Below are positions 41,344-52,661 of a DNA stretch of 64,000 bases, piece after piece. The DNA comes from Begonia masoniana (taxonomy: Eukaryota > Streptophyta > Magnoliopsida > Cucurbitales > Begoniaceae). Position 1 is the stretch's first letter. Each line of letters starts with the position of its first letter. Where the stretch lies: positions 7,885,387-7,949,386 of the forward strand of contig CM039510.1 in NCBI GenBank assembly GCA_022432975.1, read 5' to 3'. The notes under the pieces are model-generated. The model searched no databases and was not told the DNA's origin. It saw only the letters and a list, made by a program, of their open reading frames with translations. The position numbers and the translations under genes were made by a program.

Positions 41344-41755
41344 TGTAACACCCGGCATTTTGCCATGTAAATATTCCTCGAATTATTAAACGGAATTAAT
41401 GAGAATATTTATACAATGTATATTTTCATGAATTTACCGATGGGTTCAATTGAATGTGAGTGGTTCATAAAACCGATTCGACGAACTAAATAGTAACTTA
41501 GTTAAAAACCAATAGTTAGAAACGCATGGAAGGGTAATTTGGGAAGGAATTAAGGTAAGTGGGAGGGAGCCAATGGATGGTTGCCAAATGTCTATAACTT
41601 GCTGAGAAACCTACCTATTGTCTCCTCTTCTCTTCTTTCCTACGTAAACCTTCATCTTCTCCACTCCTCTTTGTTTTTTCTCTTCCAGATGACAAACGTC
41701 CATCGAAGCTCCTTTGATTTCCTTAGTCTTCTTCTGTTTTTTTACCTAAGGTAAG
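41344..41755 (+). mobile_element. Second partial LTR of the same family
   Basis: Starts TGTAACACCCGGCATTTTGC and parallels 40,135-40,560 for about 400 bp, then ends at GGTAAG next to a tRNA-like segment. The head-to-tail pair suggests unequal exchange or a collapsed tandem element. Confidence 0.7.
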
Positions 41756-41965
41756 TGTAACAACCTGGACCCCGTTCCCGCAGGCCCAAGCCGTGTAGTT
41801 TCCACTGATGGGCTGCTGCCACATGGGTCCCCGTAGGGCGGTACACGTGTACTCACGATCTTCCCTCCCCCTGAAGAGGGTTTTTGTCTTCCCTCCACTC
41901 GAACCCAGGACCTCAGAGACTAGTACCTGGGGTACAAGTGAGGAGTACCACTTGAGCTACTAGGG
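41756..41965 (-). mobile_element. tRNA-derived SINE candidate
   Basis: On the minus strand the segment opens CTAGTAGCTCAAGTGGTACT (A-box consensus TRGYNNARNNG) and about 50 nt later has GGTTCGAGTGG (B-box GGTTCGANNCC), the paired RNA polymerase III promoter elements of a tRNA. It continues for about 140 nt of non-tRNA sequence to GGTTGTTACA. There is no oligo-A/T tail or TSD, and it lies exactly at the junction of two LTR fragments, so it might instead be an LTR segment with a fortuitous tRNA-like motif. Confidence 0.45.
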
Positions 41966-43423
41966 ATTTATGAATGCAAAAACACACAATGCTCAATATC
42001 CTATCACATGCAGTTTCTAACACTCAGTTTTGCCTGCATCGCTCACGATGCCTTAAAGATTGCCTGCACCGACAGGTGCCTTAGTTGCCTGCACCAAAAG
42101 GTGCCTTAGTTGCCCGCACCCAAAAAGGATGCCTTACTCTTTAACCAACTATCATTCACCCTCACAACGACAAACACACAACAACAAACAATGCAGCTAT
42201 ACGTATCTAGCGTGCTATACATCATGATGCATGTTTCAACGATGTGCAACACCACACCACACCACACAACAACTCAACACAACCCGAAACAAAACCAATA
42301 ACTCAACGCAACACGAAGCAAAGCAATAACAAATAAACCCTACCGTTCTATGGGGTAGGCCCGAAGGCGAAAGAATAGCACCCACTACTTACCTGACTGC
42401 TCGGCTTTTCCTTGCTCACTTCGTCCTATCGCTTCACTAGCTCGACGACCTAAAAATAACAAAACTTAGCTTGATAAGTTACCAATAAAGTCTAAGAAAT
42501 TCTTAAACCTGAAACTAACCAACACTTAAAACAATCTCACACTTAAAACACTTAAACCCGATTTTTACCCAAACTTGACAGTCCAATTTCGAACGGCCAT
42601 AACTCCCTCGTTTTTCAACGGATTTCGACGTGCCACCCCAATCCGCGAACCTCTACACGTCTACTATCCATTGAAATACTCCAATTAACCAAGCAAACAC
42701 AAAGGCCAACTCGAAATCCAGAAAACAGAATCGGCCACCAAGTGTTCACAACCCGGTTTTTGAGTAACACTCTTCAAATCCTTAATCTAACCATCCAAAC
42801 AACCTAAACTATCATATCCATGGATTAAATGATCAAAAGAGGAAGAAAACCATCCAAGGAAAAGAAATTTTCGAAATCCCTAACCTAGGGTTTTCAAACT
42901 CCCACTAAACTCTCCCAAAACACACTTAAACTACCAATAACCTTCACCTATTTGCATAAAAATCAAAACCCACTTATTTTTACCTTAAAACCTTGCAAAC
43001 CCTTGATGAGAAGAAGGAGAGAAGGTGCAGCAATGGAGGGAGAGAACCGTGGGAGAAAATGAGGGAGAAAGACCAAGTTTTCCCTTTTTAACCTTACTTT
43101 TTTCTACTTTTCTTTCCCCCCCACAAATTTTTTTAAAATTGAAATTAAACCCCTCTCTTTTCTTCTCTTGAATGCCAACGTGAGACCTTCATTCAATCAC
43201 CATTTTAATCACCACTTTCAATTGATTTTTACTAAATTCCTATTGGTTCATGAATTTGACTTTTCAAATTATGGAATTTTCAAACCTACTCCCTTGTTCT
43301 TTTGACTTGTCAACTTACTTTCTTTTCCTTGCATTATTTCCAATCCCTTTATCACTTAACCTTAATTCTCATACTTAGCATAACCTAGGCTACGCACGCT
43401 ACAGAAATTTTTCGGATGTTACA
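41966..43423 (-). repeat. Tekay 3' LTR, truncated
   Basis: 1,458 bp matching 48,784-50,249 at high identity (for example, a 12-bp indel near 43,205). Ends GGATGTTACA at 43,423. Contains three GCAYC/GRTGC hairpins at about 42,036-42,105. Confidence 0.88.
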
Positions 43424-43425
43424 AT

Positions 43426-43437
43426 CCACCCTCCTTA
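43426..43437 (-). promoter_or_regulatory. Tekay polypurine tract
   Basis: Sense-strand AAGGAGGGTGG just before the 3' LTR. Confidence 0.75.
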
Positions 43438-46400
43438 CAAAAAATTTGTCATCAAAATTTGCGTACCTGAAAAGTTTTGGTAGCGCTCCATCATGTCCTG
43501 TTGACGCTCCCACGTCGCCTCCTCAATGTTGTGGTTACGCCACAGCACCTTCACCAGTGGAATGTCCTTGTTGCGCAATTTCTTCACTGCATAATCCAAA
43601 ATCTCCATTGGTTTCTCCTCGTAAGACAACGTAGGCTGCACCTCAATCTCCTGCTGCACCACCACGTGCGATGGATCCCTTAGACACTTCCGTAGCATCG
43701 ACACATGGAAAACGTTATGCACTCCTTCCATCGTAGCTTGCAGCTCCAACTGATATGCCATCTTCCCCACTCTCTTCACAATCGGGAAGGGACCAACATA
43801 TCTTGGATTCAGCTTACCTCGCTTCTCGAATCTCATCACACCCTTAAACGGCGAGATCTTCAGAAAAACCTCATCGCCTATATCAAATTCCAGCTCCCGC
43901 CTTCTACTGTCTACATAGCTCTTCTGGCGACTCTGAGCTGTCAAAATGCGTTGTCGAATAAATTGGATCTTATCTGTCATTTGCTGTATAATTTCTGGGT
44001 CAATCAGACTAGATTCTCCGACCTTGTCCCAGTAAAGAGGCGATCTGCACTTCCTTCCATATAGATCCTCGTATGGAGCCATACCAATAGTATCCTGATA
44101 ACTATTGTTATACGAGAACTCCACCAAAGGTAAATACCTACTCCAGGAACCCTGAAACTCTAGCACACACGCTCGGAGCATATCCTCAAGTGTCTGAATG
44201 GTCCGCTCAGATTGTCCGTCCGTCTAAGGATGAAAAACAGTACTGAAGGTCAATCGAGTCCCCATTGCCTTATGCAGACTCTTCCAAAATTTTGATGTAA
44301 CCCTTGGGTCCCTGTCGAATACAATAGAAATCGGTACCCCATGTAGCCTCACAATCTCCTGAATATAGAGTTCAGCAAACTGATCCATACTATACATCAT
44401 CCTCACCTGAAGAAAATGGGCTGATTTAGTTAAACGATCTACGATCACCCATATGCCATCAAATCCGTTCGTCGTCCGAGGCAATCCGACAACGAAATCC
44501 ATCGAAATCTGGTCCCACTTCCACTCTGGAACTGGCAAAGGCTGCAACTTCCCAGCAGGTCACTGATGTTCTGCTTTCACCTGCTGACATACCAAGCATG
44601 TTTCTACAAATTCAGCCACTGACTTCTTCATGCTTGGCCACCAGTAATGCTGCTTAAGGTCTCTGTACATCTTTGTACTGCCTGAGTGAACAGAAAACCT
44701 CGATGAATGAGCTTCAGCTAAGATCTCCTTCCGAAGCTGCTCATTGTTCGGAACATACCACCGATTACAGAATTTCAGAATACCATCATCCGAGTAGCTG
44801 AACTCAGTCCGATCATCAGACACCATACTCAGCTTGAACTTGTTGCACTCCGAATCTTCTTGTTGAGCTTCACGAATCTTCTCCAAAATCGTAGGCTTCA
44901 AAGACAAAGCTGATAAAACTACTGTCACGTCTGAAACCAGCTATAAATCAAATCTCTGTAACTCAGGTCTCAATGCTACTGACATACTAGCCTCCAAAGC
45001 TGAAACCGAAGTCGATACACCGCTTAATGCATCTGCCACCACATTGGCCTTACTGGGGTGGTATTTGATTTCCAAATCATAGTCCTTCACGAACTCTAAC
45101 CATCGTCGTTGCCTCATGTTCAGCTCCTTCTAAGTGAAGATATACTTCAGACTTTAATGCCTCCATATTTTTAAAGCAAAGACCACTGCTGCTAACTCCA
45201 AATCATGGGTCGGATAATTTTTCTCATATGACTTCAGCTGCCTAGAAGCATAGGCAATCACCTTGTCCTTCTGCATAAGTACACAACCCAACCTAATCCT
45301 AGAGGCATCGCAATAAATACAAAATTTTTCCTTGGCCACTGGTAGAGTCAACACCAGAGCTGTAGTCAATTTCTACTTCAGCATCTGAAAACTCAGCTCA
45401 CAATCTTCAGACCATTCATACTTCACATCTTTCTTGGTCAGCCGAGTTAAAGGTGCTGCAATTTTCGAAAAGCCTTCGATAAACTTTCTGTAATAGCCAA
45501 CCAATCCCAGAAAACTCCGAATTTCGCTGACATTCTTCGGCTGAGGCCATTCATTAATCGACTGAATCTTGGCTGGATCCACTGATATTCCTCCACTGCT
45601 TATCACATGGCCAAGAAAATGCACCTTAGTCAACCAAAATTCACACTTCGAAAACTTGGCATATAACTGATGTTGCTTCAAAGTTCTCCAAAACAATCCG
45701 CAGGTGCTCCTTATGCTCCACATCATCCCGAGAATAAACCAAAATGTCATCAATGAATACAATCACAAATTTATCGACATATTCCCGGAATACTCGATTC
45801 ATTAGATCCATGAATGTAGCTGGAGCATTTGTTAATCCGAACGACATCACCAAAAACTCGTAATGTCCATACCGCGTCCGGAAAGCTGTCTTCGGGATAT
45901 CCTGTGATCTGACCTTTAACTGGTAGTACCCCGATCTTAGATCAATCTTAGAAAATATCTGGGCTCCTTGCAACTGATCAAACAAATCGTCTATCCTTGG
46001 CAACAGATACTTGTTTTTCACTGTTAGCTTATTTAACTCCCGGTAGTCGATGCACATACGAAGCGACCCGTCCTTCTTCTTGAAAAACAACACGGGCGCT
46101 CCCCAAGGCGAAAAACTAGGGCGTATAAACCCCTTATCCACCAATTCCTCAAGTTGCTTCTTCAGTTCTTTCAATTCTGGTGGAGCCAATCTGTAAGGAT
46201 TCTTCGACACAGGCTCTGCTCCAGGATATGTATCAATTACAAACTCAATTTCCCGGTTCGGAGGTAGACCATGCAAATCGTCCAAGAACACCTCGGGAAA
46301 TTCACGAACAACAGATATATCCTGAGGTTTAGTTTCTACTAAAAGCTGGGAATCTACAATAGATGCAAGAAAACACACGAACTCACCTATCATAGACCCC

Positions 46401-47041
46401 CGAGCCTCCAACCACGCCATTACTGAAAGCTTCTGCACATTCCTCAAAGACTGTAAGGCAAGCTTCTCACCATTCGGAGGATGAAAGTTAACTGTGCCCG
46501 CTCTGCAGTCAATCGTAGCATGATGACGGAACAACCAATCCATACCGAGTATCACATCATACCCGGTTATCCCCATAACTATCAACGTAGCTGGCAATTG
46601 CTTTCTTCCAACTGCTATCAAACCATCCTGTACCACCTGATCTGAATGTAGGCGCTCACCAGACGGTAAACTCACATCGAACATACACCCAGCAGGCTTC
46701 ACCTCTAAGTTCAACTTCACCACAAAATCTACTGCTACAAACGAATGCGATGCACCTGAATCTATTAATGTAAATGCTGGCACTGAATTAGCAAACACAG
46801 TACCTGAAATCACAGCAGAACGGTCTTCATCATCAGGCTCGATCATAGCGAAGATCATGGGAGTAGCTTTAACTGGACCTTGCTTCGAGGTAGGGCAATC
46901 ATTGGCTACGCGACCCATCTGGTTGCATTTGAAACATCGAGCAACCCTCGGCTTTGGACAGTCACGAGAAAGATGACCTGCTTCAAGACAATTGTAGCAT
47001 TTACCAGCATACTGCCCACACTCTCCGGGATGGGACTTCAA
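43435..47041 (-). pseudogene. Tekay pol (protease-RT-RNase H-integrase-chromodomain), broken
   Basis: From 47,041: zinc knuckles [15 protein letters not shown] and [15 protein letters not shown], aspartic protease [12 protein letters not shown], then RT with [24 protein letters not shown] and FIDDILVYS (YIDD-type box). A frameshift near 45,700 follows. In the second register: [15 protein letters not shown], RNase [12 protein letters not shown] and [10 protein letters not shown], integrase HHCC (CLVCQQVKAEHQ) and core MDFVVGLPRT with DGQSERTIQTLE. The tail NPRYVGPFPIVKRVG and VKVLWRNHNIEEATWE is a chromodomain remnant. In-frame stops: 45,373-45,375, 45,154-45,156, about 44,940, 44,560-44,562 and 44,224-44,226, several of the TGG-to-TGA or CAG-to-TAG type. 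Confidence 0.92.
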
Positions 47042-47053
47042 ACACTTAGGACA

Positions 47054-47908
47054 CTATCGAAATCCTTTCCTCTGCTGTTGTTGCGGCTTCTTCCCTCCTC
47101 GTTGATCATTTACATTACCTCCTGGTCTTTTCGTTCTCTGTTGTTGAGAAGAAGATCCGCCTCGGTTAAACTGAGCTGTAATTTCTCTGAACATTCTTTT
47201 TGGGTTTTCAGCAGTTTTGGTTAATTTCTCAGCAGCCTCCTTAACCTCTAACTCCTTCGCCACCACTTCAGTAAATGATATTCCCGAAATTCCGAAGGTC
47301 TTCACCAACATATAAATTTCGGGCTTCAGGCCTTGCACAGACTGAAAGATCTTATCTTCTTCCCGACTAATCATGTGACTGGCAAATCGAGACAATAGTT
47401 CGAACTGCTGAATATATTCTCCCACTAATCCCGTTTGTTTCAGCGCCATGAATTCCATTCTCTTTGCAGCCTGGGCCGTCTGGTTGTAGTATTTATCGAA
47501 GAACAAGTCTTTAAACTCTTTCCAGGTTAAGCCTTGGTGACCCAAAGTAGTTTCCATCATCTCCCACCAACTCTGGGCATTGTTGGTCAGATGGAAAGTG
47601 ACGCACTTGACTTTGTTGACTTCTTCAACCTCAGCAACTTTAAACATATTTTCAATGGTATGAATCCACCTGTCTGCGGCTGTGGGATCTGTCAATCGAC
47701 CTTCGAACGCGGGAGGGTTCAGTCTCCGAAATCTATCCCCACTCGAACCGGCCCCAATACTTCCCTGTCCTCCCTGCCCGATCAAAGATCCAAATAACTC
47801 TGCTTGCTTTGTAACCAAGTCGGCAAGCTGCTTGACTGCCTCTTCAACCGGATTTCTAGGTGGTTCTGGCTCGTTTCTGGGTCGACCTGGTCGTCTAGGA
47901 TTCTGCAT
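47054..47908 (-). pseudogene. Tekay gag
   Basis: Starts MQNPRRPGRPRNEPEPPRNP at 47,908. It carries the gypsy capsid (retrotransposon gag) pattern FRRLNPPAFEGRLTDPTAAD, SWWEMMETTLG, LTWKEFKDLFFDKYYNQ and FELLSRFASHMISREED, followed by a basic Gln-rich region (QQQQRKGFR). A TAG at 47,056-47,054 separates it from the zinc knuckles, which continue in the same frame, so this is one damaged gag-pol rather than two genes. Confidence 0.92.
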
Positions 47909-48053
47909 CTTAACTTAATCCTGTACAAGATTAAAACAATCTAACTTAGATATAAACTAACTAAAGAAAAAAAACAAATACTTACAGTCGGTGAAGCACG
48001 TTGCAGGACGGCCGGCATTGTCGGGTAATTCTTTAAACGTTTCGACCACTTAT

Positions 48054-48065
48054 GCTCTGTTACCA
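48054..48065 (-). promoter_or_regulatory. Tekay primer-binding site
   Basis: Sense-strand TGGTAACAGAGC, one mismatch from the tRNA-iMet complement, three bases inside the 5' LTR. Confidence 0.88.
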
Positions 48066-48068
48066 ACT

Positions 48069-50249
48069 TGTAACACCCCCGAAACCGCCCTGGCTCGGTG
48101 CGCTACTTTGCTAAGCTATCCCGCATTTAAAAACGTAATTTAAAATAATTTTCGTAAATTTTCGACTCGATTTCGGGTTTTTCGAACCTTCGAAAAATTT
48201 TGAAAAACGTGCCAAAAATATGTCTAAAATACGTCGAAAAATGTCGGGTTAAAATATTTTAGAAAACCGAAAAATTAAATATTATTATTATTATTTTTTT
48301 ATTTTTTTTTTCCCGAGCCAAACTCCTCCAAATTTCCTGAAATTTTAACCATACAATCCCAACGCCCAAAACTTCATGTCCCGTAAATTTTTTTTTTGAG
48401 AAAACGACTTAAAACGGATAACAAAACAAACCCGACATTATATACGTTTTTAACAAAAACCGACAATATAACGGCTAAAAGTTTCTAAATCCGAAAACCT
48501 GAAAAACATGCATTTAAAACACAATTTAAACCCAATTCACACCAGAGTCAAACGCTAGTATTTACATCAAAACAAATCTCACAAAATCAACCACAAAATC
48601 TCAATCCCAACTAAAAACCCCACCTCGAGAATCAGATCGCAGCGCCCCGACAATGGCCTGCTCAGGCGAGCCCCGTGGATCTCCGACTGCTCCTAGTCCT
48701 GATCCTCGCTATCAAGCTCACCTGTAAACACTCCGTCACCTACACCACAGAACACAAAACATAAGCCTAATGCAGCAAGTAAGGATTTATGAATGCAAAA
48801 AACACACAATGCTCAAATTCCTAACACATGCAGTTTCTAACACTCAGTTTTGCCTGCATCGCTCACGATGCCTTAAAGATTGCTTGCATCGTTAGATGCC
48901 TTATTGCCTGCACCGAAAGGTGCCTTAGTTGCCTGCACCGAAAGGTGCCTTAGTTGCTCGCACCCAAAAAGGATGCCTTACTCTTTAACCAACTATCATT
49001 CAACCTCACAACGACAAACACACAACAACAAACAATGCAGCTATACGTATTTAGCGTGCTATACATCATGATGCATGTTTCAACGATATGCAACACCACC
49101 ACACAACAACTCAACACAACCCGAAACAAAACCAATAACTCAACGCAACACGAAGCAAAGCAATATCAAATAAACCCTACCGTTCTATGGGGTAGGCCCG
49201 AAGGCGAAAGAATAGCACCCACTACTTACCTGACTGCTCGGCTTTTCCTTGCTCACTTCGTCCTATCGCTTCACTAGCTCGAAGACCTAAAAATAACAAA
49301 ACTTAGCTTGATAAGTTACCAATAAAGTCTAAGAAATTCTTAAACCTGAAACTAACCAACACTTAAAACAATCTCACACTTAAAACACTTAAACCCGATT
49401 TTTACCCAAATTTGACCGTCCAACTTCGAACGGCCATAACTCCCTCGTTTTTCAACGAATTTCGACGTGCCACCCCAATCCGCGAACCTCTACACGTCTA
49501 CTATCCATTGAAATACTCAAATTAACCAAACAAACACAAAGGCCAACTCGAAATCCAGAAAACAGAACCGGCCACCAAGTGTTCACAACCCGATTTTTGA
49601 GTAACACTCTTCAAATCCTTAATCTAACCATCCAAACAACCTAAACTATCATATCCATGGATTAAATGATCAAAAGAGGAAGAAAACCATCCAAGGAAAA
49701 GAAATTTTCGAAATCCCTAACCTAGGGTTTTCAAACTCCCACTAAACTCTCCTAAAACACACTTTAACTACCAATAACCTTCACCTATTTGCATAAAAAC
49801 CAAAACCCACTCATTTTTACCTTAAAACCTTGCAAACCCTTGATGAGAAGAAGGAGAGAAGGTGCAGCAATGGAGGGAGAGAACCGTGGGAGAAAATGAG
49901 GGAGAAAGACCAAGTTTTCCCTTTTTAACCTTACTTTTTTCTACTTTTCTTTCCCCCCCCACAAATTTTTTTAAAATTGAAATTAAACCCCTCTCTTTTC
50001 TTCTCTTGAATGCCAACGTGAGACCTTCATTCAATCACCACTTTCAATTGATTTTTACTAAATTCCTATTGGTTCATGAATTTGACTTTTCAAATTATGG
50101 AATTTTCAAACCTACTCCCTTGTTCTTTTGACTTGTCAACTTATTTTCTTTTCCTTGCATTATTTCCAATCCCTTTATCACTTAACCTTAATTCTCATAC
50201 TTAGCATAACCTAGGCTACGCACGCTACAGAAATTTTTCGATTGTTACA
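48069..50249 (-). repeat. Tekay 5' LTR
   Basis: 2,181 bp, TGTAACACCCCCGAAACC...CGATTGTTACA on the plus strand. Contains four tandem short hairpins at 48,856-48,948. Confidence 0.9.
48856..48948. repeat. Tandem short hairpins in Tekay LTR
   Basis: GCATCGCTCACGATGC (48,856-48,871), GCATCGTTAGATGC (48,886-48,899) and GCACCGAAAGGTGC (48,910-48,923 and 48,935-48,948), spaced 30, 24 and 25 nt. Stems vary as GCATC/GATGC or GCACC/GGTGC with pairing kept. The 3' LTR (42,036-42,105) has GCATCGCTCACGATGC, GCACCGACAGGTGC and GCACCAAAAGGTGC. Confidence 0.8.
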
Positions 50250-50780
50250 CCAACTATATTCAAAAATTTTGGAAAGGATTTTTGTGAATCTCAATCTTTC
50301 GTGACGTGGGTTTGAAATAGAGCAGTCTCAAAATCTTAAGAGGCCCAGGTATTGGAAAATATGAAGAACTTCTCAATTTAATTTCTATAATATTTTTTTT
50401 TCAAACTTAAATAACTTCTCAATGTATAACAAATACGTACGCCACGTAAATTAATAAAAAACATCTACCAACGTAGGAGTAGTCGAACGATGATTGGTTG
50501 TTGATGGTTTTGGCTTGGAGATAATAGGTATTTTGGGTGGTTGGTTAGTTGAGTTCATTTGTATGGTACTTTGATGAACTCCCGCTGCGTATAATCAAAA
50601 TTGATGAATGGATGATGTTAAATAGATCTCTATTGTAAAATTACTGGATGCTTGTGATTAGGTATAGTTCTGGTTGTAGGTAAGTTATAGGGTTATACTG
50701 CTCATTTTTATAGAGGAAAAGTGGATTTAGAGTTACGGTCGATTTAACTAAGTTTGTTAAGTTTTCTGGTAAAAGGGAAT
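50250..50780. other. Spacer before satellite, LTR-like remnants
   Basis: No coding. The stretch before the satellite is probably the body of a decayed LTR whose 3' end is at 52,661, but I cannot find its start. Confidence 0.35.
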
Positions 50781-52470
50781 CATCGACCGATTTTAGTTAG
50801 TGAGAACATCTACCGATTTTAATCAGTGAGAACATCGATCGATTTTAGTCAGTGAGAACATCGACCGATTTTAGTCAGTGAGAACATCTACCGATTTTAG
50901 TCAGTGAGAACATCGACCGATTTTAGTCAGTGAGACATCTACCGATTTAGTCAGTGAGTCAGTGAGAACATCTACCGATTTTAGTCAGTGAGAACATCTA
51001 CCGATTTTAGTCAGTGAGAACATCTACCGATTTTAGTCAGTGAGAACATCTACCGATTTTAGTCAGTGAGAACATCTACCGATTTTAGTCAGTGAGAACA
51101 TCGACCGATTTTAGTCAGTGAGAACATCTACCGATTTTAGTCAGTGAGAACATCGACCGATTTTAGTCAGTGAGAACATCTACCGATTTTAGTCAGTGAG
51201 AACATCTACCGATTTTAGTCAGTGAGAACATCTACCGATTTTAGTCAGTGAGAACATCTACCGATTTTAGTCAGTGAGAACATCTACCGATTTTAGTCAG
51301 TGAGAACATCTACCGATTTTAGTCAGTGAGAACATCTACCGATTTTAGTCAGTGAGAACATCTACCGATTTTAGTCAGTGAGAACATCTACCGATTTTAG
51401 TCAGTGAGAACATCTACCGATTTTAGTCAGTGAGAACATCTACCGATTTTAGTCAGTGAGAACATCTACCGATTTTAGTCAGTGAGAACATCTACCGATT
51501 TTAGTCAGTGAGAACATCTACCGATTTTAGTCAGTGAGAACATCTACCGATTTTAGTCAGTGAGAACATCTACCGATTTTAGTCAGTGAGAACATCTACC
51601 GATTTTAGTCAGTGAGAACATCTACCGATTTTAGTCAGTGAGAACATCTACCGATTTTAGTCAGTGAGAACATCTACCGATTTTAGTCAGTGAGAACATC
51701 TACCGATTTTAGTCAGTGAGAACATCTACCGATTTTAGTCAGTGAGAACATCTACCGATTTTAGTCAGTGAGAACATCTACCGATTTTAGTCAGTGAGAA
51801 CATCGACCGATTTCAGTCAGTGAGAACATCGACCGATTTTAGTCAGTGAGAACATCGACCGATTTTAGTCAATGAGAACATCTACCGATTTTAGTCAGTG
51901 AGAACATCTACCGATTTTAGTCAGTGAGAACATCTACCGATTTTAGTCAGTGAGAACATCTACCGATTTTAGTCAGTGAGAACATCTACCGATTTTAGTC
52001 AGTGAGAACATCTACCGATTTTAGTCAGTGAGAACATCGATCGATTTTAGTCAGTGAGAACATCGACCGATTTTAGTCAGTGAGAACATCTACCGATTTT
52101 AGTCAGTGAGAACATCGACCGATTTTAGTCAGTGAGAACATCTACCGATTTTAGTCAGTGAGAACATCTACCGATTTTAGTCAGTGAGAACATCTACCGA
52201 TTTTAGTCAGTGAGAACATCTACCGATTTTAGTCAGTGAGAACATCTACCGATTTTAGTCAGTGAGAACATCTACCGATTTTAGTCAGTGAGAACATCTA
52301 CCGATTTTAGTCAGTGAGAACATCTACCGATTTTAGTCAGTGAGAACATCTACCGATTTTAGTCAGTGAGAACATCTACCGATTTTAGTCAGTGAGAACA
52401 TCGACCGATTTTAGTCAGTGAGAACATCTACCGATTTTAGTCAGTGAGAACATCTACCGATTGTAGTCAA
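50781..52470 (+). repeat. 26-bp satellite, about 65 copies
   Basis: Head-to-tail units reading (T/G)ACCGATTTTAGTCAGTGA followed by GAACATC. Two variants, CATCTACCGAT and CATCGACCGAT, are interspersed. The CATCGACC form is concentrated at the edges and near 51,105-51,165, 51,800-51,860 and 52,030-52,120, while the middle is homogeneous. A few units are damaged (near 50,935-50,960). There are no spacers. Confidence 0.96.
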
Positions 52471-52661
52471 TATTAGTTTTCATGCGAGGTTTCCTCATGC
52501 ATTAAGTCTTCCGCTGAACGAAGCTAATGGTCATTAAACGAGAGCAAATAAACAAATATAATTAAAAACTTAAAATTTTATGGGAATGTACAAAGGCTTA
52601 AGTTAAGATTAAGTTACGGCAATGCCCATGGCGGCCCTGACAGGGTTTGGGTCGTCACAGA
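52471..52661 (+). mobile_element. LTR 3' terminus
   Basis: Ends GGGTTTGGGTCGTCACA at 52,661, like other Tekay-type LTR 3' ends here (GGGTCGTGACA at 56,655). This implies that the satellite lies inside a decayed LTR. Confidence 0.55.

Larger units (their letters stand above)
41966..50249 (-). mobile_element. Tekay/Del-type gypsy retrotransposon, degenerate
   Basis: Minus-strand element: 5' LTR 48,069-50,249, primer site, gag (47,908-47,054), protease, RT, RNase H, integrase and a C-terminal chromodomain-like remnant, polypurine tract, then a 3' LTR (41,966-43,423) whose distal ~715 bp are missing. The flank right of 50,249 (CCAAC) has no partner on the left, so the left end was lost by deletion or recombination. 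The order RNase H before integrase and the tail VKVLWRNHNIEEATWERQQD indicate a chromovirus of the Tekay clade. Several in-frame stops and a frameshift disable it. Confidence 0.9.

Noticed and set aside
50781..52470. Regular short repeats resembling a CRISPR array
   Set aside because: The units are contiguous 26-mers with no unique spacers, there are no cas genes, and the DNA is a plant nuclear sequence.
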